In this document: positions 59,260 to 64,000 of the stretch, piece after piece
How the letters are laid out: each line of letters starts with the position of its first letter
How positions within the stretch are numbered: position 1 is the first letter of the stretch
Origin: Bacillus_BU sp051233475
GTDB lineage: Bacteria > Bacillota > Bacilli > Bacillales > Cytobacillaceae
Length of the DNA stretch: 64,000 nt
NCBI RefSeq assembly: GCF_051233475.1
Contig: NZ_JBKFGH010000011.1
Span: 62,001-126,000 of the forward strand
Direction of reading: 5' to 3'
Program-made: the position numbers and the translations under genes
The notes under the pieces: generated by a model
Database searches by the model: none
Told to the model about the DNA's origin: nothing
Seen by the model: only the letters and a program-made list of their open reading frames with translations

Positions 59260-61028
59260 CAAAATTCCGTACCAGACTGCTGTTAGCTTTAATCACACTT
59301 ATATTTGTTGTGCTCGTAGGCTTAGGCTTGCTGTTAGGTCAAATCTTTAAAAATTATTATTCCAATACATTTAATGAGAGACTTAAGAAGGAAAACAGTT
59401 TAGTAACGACATACATAGAAGAAAATGGAGGCATTGCCTCTTTTAAAAAGCAAAATATCGAACGGCTTAGTAAATTGCTAGATGCAAGAATAACCCTTAC
59501 CGATGAGAAAGGGGTTATATTATTTGATAGTGGTGAACAATCGGTTGCGGTCAATAATAAAGACCATCAAAAAATCATTAATTCGATGATCAGCAAAGGA
59601 AATAGCGAGCAGGAGATCACAAAGAAAATTAATGGCTATGATCTCCACTATTATTGGAATCCGCTTAAAAAAGCAGAGAAAATAGAAGGGTATGTTTTTC
59701 TTAGCACCAAAATGGATGTTTTAAAAAATGCTTATAGCCAAATTTGGTGGCTTTTATCCGTAAGTTTTATCATTGCCTTGATTGTGATAATTATTTTAGG
59801 AACAAGCATCACATCACGTTACACAAAGCCGATTGAATCTGCAACAAAGGTTGCGATCGAATTGGCAAAAGGAAATTATCGTGCCCGAACTTATGAGAAT
59901 CATATTGATGAAACGGGAATGCTTAGTTCATCGATTAACATCCTGGCGCGGAATCTTCAGGATATGATGAAAGCAAAGGAAATGCAGCAGGATCGACTTA
60001 CCACCTTGATTGAGAATATGGGAAGTGGTCTGATTTTAATCGATAATCGCGGTTATGTTTCTTTAATCAATCGTGCTTTTAAGGAGATTTTCCAAGTTAA
60101 ACCTGAAGAATACTTATTCCGCCTGTATTATGAGGTGATTGAGCATCGTGAGATTTCTGATTTAGTTGAGGAAATATTTATTACGGAGCAGCAAATAAAA
60201 AGGCAGATGTTGCTTCCATTAGGGATTGATTTAAGGCACTTTGAAGTGTTCGGAGCCCCAATCATTGGAACGAATGATGTTTGGAAAGGAACCCTGTTGG
60301 TCTTTCATGATATTACTGAATTAAAGAAGCTTGAGCAAACAAGAAAAGATTTTGTGGCCAATGTATCGCATGAGCTAAAAACGCCGATCACTTCAATTAA
60401 AGGTTTTACTGAAACTTTATTAGATGGTGCTAAAGAGGACCCTAAAACATTGGAATCATTTCTAAATATTATTCTGCTTGAAAGTGATCGCTTGCAAACA
60501 TTGATCGAAGATTTATTAGAACTTTCTAGGATTGAACAACATCGGTTTAAGCTGGATATAGAGAAAATTAATCTCTCTTCGATTCTTTATGAAGTTATGA
60601 CGATGCTGGAGAGAAAAGCAGAAGAAAAAGGAATCACTTTGGAATATAATCGGGATGATCGAAACTTTATCATTGAGGGAGACCAGTCTCGGTTAAAGCA
60701 AGTCTTTCTTAATGTGATTAATAATGCGATTATGTATACTTCAAATAACGGCAAGGTAAAGGTAGAGCTTGAAGAAACGGATGAGCAAGTATTGGTTAAA
60801 GTGATTGACACCGGAATAGGAATTGAAAAGCAAGAAATTCCAAGGATTTTTGAACGGTTTTATCGTGTTGATCGAGCGCGTAGCCGTAATTCTGGGGGAA
60901 CTGGACTGGGACTAGCCATTGTTAAACACTTAATTGAGGCCCATAAAGGAGCGATCACAGTTGCAAGTAAGCCCGGTAAAGGTAGTACGTTTACGATTGC
61001 GCTGAAAAAGAAATTACTTAGTAAGTGA
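59256..61028 (+). CDS. phoR: Phosphate sensor histidine kinase PhoR
   Basis: A 590-residue membrane kinase. Two membrane segments (about 7-30 and 165-187) enclose an extracytoplasmic sensor. A HAMP linker, a PAS domain (near 245-350, NMGSGLILIDNRGYVSLINRAF), the HisKA domain with H372 in FVANVSHELKTPITS and the ATPase domain (DTGIGIEKQEIPRIFERFYRVD, GGTGLGLAIVKHL) follow. The ATG overlaps the phoP stop (ATGA), coupling the pair. About 579 residues in B. subtilis. Confidence 0.95.
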   Translation: MTKFRTRLLLALITLIFVVLVGLGLLLGQIFKNYYSNTFNERLKKENSLVTTYIEENGGIASFKKQNIERLSKLLDARITLTDEKGVILFDSGEQSVAVNNKDHQKIINSMISKGNSEQEITKKINGYDLHYYWNPLKKAEKIEGYVFLSTKMDVLKNAYSQIWWLLSVSFIIALIVIIILGTSITSRYTKPIESATKVAIELAKGNYRARTYENHIDETGMLSSSINILARNLQDMMKAKEMQQDRLTTLIENMGSGLILIDNRGYVSLINRAFKEIFQVKPEEYLFRLYYEVIEHREISDLVEEIFITEQQIKRQMLLPLGIDLRHFEVFGAPIIGTNDVWKGTLLVFHDITELKKLEQTRKDFVANVSHELKTPITSIKGFTETLLDGAKEDPKTLESFLNIILLESDRLQTLIEDLLELSRIEQHRFKLDIEKINLSSILYEVMTMLERKAEEKGITLEYNRDDRNFIIEGDQSRLKQVFLNVINNAIMYTSNNGKVKVELEETDEQVLVKVIDTGIGIEKQEIPRIFERFYRVDRARSRNSGGTGLGLAIVKHLIEAHKGAITVASKPGKGSTFTIALKKKLLSK

Positions 61029-61120
61029 AAAAGTTAACAATCACTTAATAATCTTTTTATGATTTGTTAACAATTCATTGTTACACTGTAGTTAATTCCC
61101 CCCTTAATATAAATATTGCT

Positions 61121-61154
61121 GAGACGAAGGCTGCCCCCGCTTTCGTCTTTTTGC
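61121..61154 (+). terminator. Terminator after phoPR
   Basis: AGACGAAGGC / GCTTTCGTCT around TGCCCCC, followed by TTTTTGCTTTTT. Confidence 0.85.
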
Positions 61155-61216
61155 TTTTTAGTATTTTCCTTTATAATGGGGAATAGTGGTACTAGATTAA
61201 AAAGGGGGACAAATGA

Positions 61217-63853
61217 TTGGAAAAGAAACTTGTCTTGATTGATGGGAACTCGATCGCATACCGGGCATTTTTTGCCTTACCATTGTTAAATAATAATAAA
61301 GGTGTACATACGAACGCAGTATATGGTTTTACAATGATATTGATGAAAATTCTTGAAGAGGAAAATCCTACCCATATTCTGGTAGCTTTTGATGCTGGAA
61401 AAACAACCTTTCGTCATAAAACATTTAGTGAATATAAAGGCGGAAGACAAAAAACACCACCCGAGTTATCTGAACAATTTCCATTTATTCAGGAGCTATT
61501 GGATGCCTACGGAATTCCGCGTTATGAGCTTGAAAATTATGAAGCGGATGATATTATTGGTACGCTTTCTCGTCGAGGAGAACAAGAGGGATATGAGGTA
61601 AAAGTCATTTCTGGAGACAAGGACTTAACCCAATTAAGTTCTGATAAGATAACTGTTTGTATTACGAGAAAAGGGATTACCGATATTGAACAATATACTC
61701 CTCTACATATAAAAGAAAAATATGGTTTAACTCCTGAACAAATTATTGATATGAAAGGCTTAATGGGAGATGCCTCTGATAACATTCCTGGAGTACCAGG
61801 GGTAGGAGAAAAGACAGCGATTAAGCTTCTTAAGGAACATCAAACATTAGAACAGCTCTTAACGCAAATTGACCAAGTCAGCGGAAACAAATTAAAAGAG
61901 AAATTAGCAGAATTTAAAGATCAAGCGATTATGAGTAAGCAGCTTGCAACCATTACTACTGAAGCACCGGTTGAATTGCAACTTTCAGAAATAGAGTACG
62001 AGGGAATCCAAAAAGACAAAGTTTTGAATCTTTTTAAAGAGCTTGAGTTTCAGTCGTTACTAGACAAGATTGGAAATACTGATTCGGATGATCATACAGC
62101 TGTTGAACTCGAACAAATTGACTATCAGATTATTGACGATATCAATGCAGATATGATTACAGATGAGACAGCTGTTTACGTTGAAATACTGGACGATAAT
62201 TATCATCGGGCTGACATCGTAGGGATCGCTTTAGCCAATGAAACCGGGAATTATTTTATCACATTAGAAAATGCTCTAAAATCATCAGAATTTAAAAAAT
62301 GGGCAGAAGCGGAGCATCATCGAAAGATTGTCTTTGATGCAAAACGTTCTGAAGTCGCATTAAGGCATCATGATATTCACTTAAGCGGGATCCATATGGA
62401 TCTTCTGCTTGCCTCCTACATTATTAACCCTGCAGAAGCAATAAATGAAGTGGCTGCGATTGCCAAACGATATGGATTTCAAGATGTTGGTACGGATGAA
62501 GCTTTTTATGGTAAAGGGGCCAAGCGGCATATTCCAGGTCAAGACCAGCTGGCCGAGCATCTTGTCCGTAAGGCGAGGGCAATGACAAATTTAACGCCTA
62601 AACTTATCGAAGAGTTAAAAGAAAATCAACAATTTGAGCTGTTTACTGAGTTGGAACTGCCATTATCACTTATTTTAGCTGATATGGAATATCAGGGAGT
62701 AAAAATAGATGAAGCGCGCCTTAAGAAAATGGGAGAAGAAAATGTTGACCAGCTCTTGCAGTTAGAAAAGAAAATTCACGAATTAGCGGGTGAAGAATTC
62801 AATATTAATTCACCAAAGCAGCTAGGAGTCATTTTATTTGAAAAACTAGGCCTTTCCTCTATTAAAAAAACAAAAACCGGATATTCCACTTCTGCTGATG
62901 TTTTGGAAAAGCTTGAAAATGATCATACCATCATCAAGGAAATTCTTCATTATCGTCAGCTAGGAAAATTACAATCCACTTATATTGAAGGGCTGTTAAA
63001 GGTTATTGACCCTAAGACAAAAAAGGTGCATACAAGGTTTAATCAAGCTCTTACACAAACGGGCAGGTTAAGTTCGACGGATCCTAACCTGCAGAACATT
63101 CCGATTCGCTTAGAGGAAGGCCGAAAAATCCGCGAGGCATTTGTTCCATCGGAGGAAGGCTGGTTAATCTTTGCTGCTGACTATTCTCAAATAGAACTGA
63201 GAGTAATGGCCCATATATCTGGGGACCAAAAATTAATCGAGGCATTTAATGAGGGGCTTGATATTCATACTAAGACCGCGATGGATGTTTTTCATGTAGG
63301 AAAAGAGGAAGTAACCTCTAATATGCGTCGCCAAGCCAAGGCGGTTAACTTTGGAATTATTTACGGCATTAGCGATTATGGATTATCACAAAGTCTTGGA
63401 ATTACCAGAAAGGAAGCAGGGAGGTTTATTGACCTTTATTTAAAAAGCTTCCCAGGTGTTAAGGAGTACATGGAGGACATTGTAGTGGATGCTAAACAAA
63501 AAGGGTTTGTTACGACCCTGCTGCAGCGCCGGAGATATCTTCCAGAAATAACAAGTCGAAATTTTAACATACGAAGCTTTGCTGAGAGAACAGCGATGAA
63601 TACACCGATTCAGGGAAGTGCCGCAGACATTATTAAAAAGGCAATGATTGATATGGCAGCACGACTGAAATCAGAAGGACTCAAAACAAGACTATTGCTT
63701 CAAGTGCACGATGAATTAATTTTTGAAGCACCCGAAAACGAAGTGGAACTTTTGAAAAAAATCGTTCCTGAGGTAATGGAGCATGCAATTGAGCTCAAAG
63801 TGCCGTTAAAAGTAGATTATGCTTATGGAAAGACTTGGTTTGATGCAAAATAA
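61217..63853 (+). CDS. polA: DNA polymerase I
   Basis: An 878-residue A-family polymerase used in repair and Okazaki-fragment processing. The N-terminal 5' nuclease has VLIDGNSIAYRAFFAL and DIIGTLSRR / GDKDLTQL near 110-140. The middle region (about 300-470) corresponds to the 3'-5' exonuclease but lacks the catalytic DxE (AVYVEILDDNYHRADIVGIALA), so proofreading should be absent, as in other Bacillus PolA. The polymerase part has motif A DYSQIELR, motif B RRQAKAVNFGIIYGIS and motif C QVHDELIFE. The start is a TTG at 61217 after AAAGGGGGAC, giving MEKKLVLIDGNS. Confidence 0.97.
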   Translation: MEKKLVLIDGNSIAYRAFFALPLLNNNKGVHTNAVYGFTMILMKILEEENPTHILVAFDAGKTTFRHKTFSEYKGGRQKTPPELSEQFPFIQELLDAYGIPRYELENYEADDIIGTLSRRGEQEGYEVKVISGDKDLTQLSSDKITVCITRKGITDIEQYTPLHIKEKYGLTPEQIIDMKGLMGDASDNIPGVPGVGEKTAIKLLKEHQTLEQLLTQIDQVSGNKLKEKLAEFKDQAIMSKQLATITTEAPVELQLSEIEYEGIQKDKVLNLFKELEFQSLLDKIGNTDSDDHTAVELEQIDYQIIDDINADMITDETAVYVEILDDNYHRADIVGIALANETGNYFITLENALKSSEFKKWAEAEHHRKIVFDAKRSEVALRHHDIHLSGIHMDLLLASYIINPAEAINEVAAIAKRYGFQDVGTDEAFYGKGAKRHIPGQDQLAEHLVRKARAMTNLTPKLIEELKENQQFELFTELELPLSLILADMEYQGVKIDEARLKKMGEENVDQLLQLEKKIHELAGEEFNINSPKQLGVILFEKLGLSSIKKTKTGYSTSADVLEKLENDHTIIKEILHYRQLGKLQSTYIEGLLKVIDPKTKKVHTRFNQALTQTGRLSSTDPNLQNIPIRLEEGRKIREAFVPSEEGWLIFAADYSQIELRVMAHISGDQKLIEAFNEGLDIHTKTAMDVFHVGKEEVTSNMRRQAKAVNFGIIYGISDYGLSQSLGITRKEAGRFIDLYLKSFPGVKEYMEDIVVDAKQKGFVTTLLQRRRYLPEITSRNFNIRSFAERTAMNTPIQGSAADIIKKAMIDMAARLKSEGLKTRLLLQVHDELIFEAPENEVELLKKIVPEVMEHAIELKVPLKVDYAYGKTWFDAK

Positions 63854-63875
63854 ACACAAAGCGCTCTGTTAAAAA

Positions 63876-64000
63876 ACAATGTTGATTTTGAGCACTCTGT
63901 TGATTGGAGCGGAAGGTGCTAGACTCCTGCGGGAGAAGGTGTCTCGGGAGACCCCACAGGCGCTATGGCGCCGAGGAGGCTCCCGGACTCCCCCGCTGGG
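63876..64000 (+). repeat. Long-hairpin intergenic repeat, copy 4 (cut by the window edge)
   Basis: It starts CTCTGTTGATTGGAGCGGAAGGTGC and is almost identical to copy 1, including GGCGC-TATG-GCGCC. Its left extension (CTGTTAAAAAACAATGTTG...AGCAC) also matches copy 1. It follows polA by about 20-45 bases and runs off the right edge. Confidence 0.85.

Overview
The window is low-GC chromosomal DNA from a spore-forming member of the Bacillaceae (Bacillus, Neobacillus or Mesobacillus type; the species cannot be fixed from sequence alone). Support comes from an alpha/beta small acid-soluble spore protein with its GPR cleavage site, GerW/YtfJ, YtrH/YtrI, YtvI, RefZ and EzrA. A gene order running from acuB-acuA-acsA through tyrS, rpsD, sspA, ackA, argGH, dnaE, accDA, pfkA-pyk, citZ-icd-mdh and phoPR to polA is close to the corresponding Bacillus subtilis region as I remember it. 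No rRNA, tRNA, CRISPR array, prophage or transposase gene is visible.

Layout. 1-7.9 kb: acetate utilisation (acuB, acuA divergent from acsA), a class A penicillin-binding protein, and tyrS under a T-box. 7.9-10.2 kb: a NERD-domain/zinc-ribbon accessory gene, a 52-bp tandem array of hairpins, then rpsD with a long leader. 10.2-18.7 kb: diguanylate cyclase dgcP, refZ, hisJ, ezrA, nifZ-thiI, sspA. 18.7-29.2 kb: a second acyl-CoA synthetase (ytcI), NAD kinase, sppA-yteJ, ytfI-gerW, tpx, ytxK, ackA, an EcsC-family gene and moaB. 29.2-41.4 kb: a small unknown gene, argGH, a universal stress protein, a tiny YozQ-like protein, ald, an M24 peptidase, ytkL, ytoI, ytpI, nrnA, ytrHI. 41.5-64 kb: dnaE, malic enzyme, a FadR-type regulator, accDA, pfkA-pyk, fxsA, ytvI, ytwI, citZ-icd-mdh, phoPR, polA.

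How the genes connect. Much of the window is overflow and central carbon metabolism: acetate activation (acsA, ytcI), acetate production (ackA), glycolysis (pfkA, pyk), malic enzyme, the first step of fatty-acid synthesis (accDA) and the oxidative TCA arm (citZ-icd-mdh). Candidate CcpA cre sites lie before acsA/acuA, ytcI and ackA. The ackA site is a perfect consensus match placed where an activating site would be expected. A CcpC-like palindrome lies in the long citZ leader. ARG boxes precede argG, and a pair of TGGTC-N-GNCCA operators flank the FadR-type regulator (before the malic enzyme and before accD).

Accessory DNA is limited to intergenic repeats: four copies (one cut by the window edge) of a roughly 135-bp long-hairpin element bounded by CTGTTGATTG, one copy of a second element after acsA, nested inverted repeats after ald, and the 52-bp array beside rpsD. 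I did not find a clear new multi-gene system. The best leads are the FadR-type/accDA regulatory circuit, the tandem terminator-like hairpin array downstream of rpsD, and the long-hairpin repeat family.
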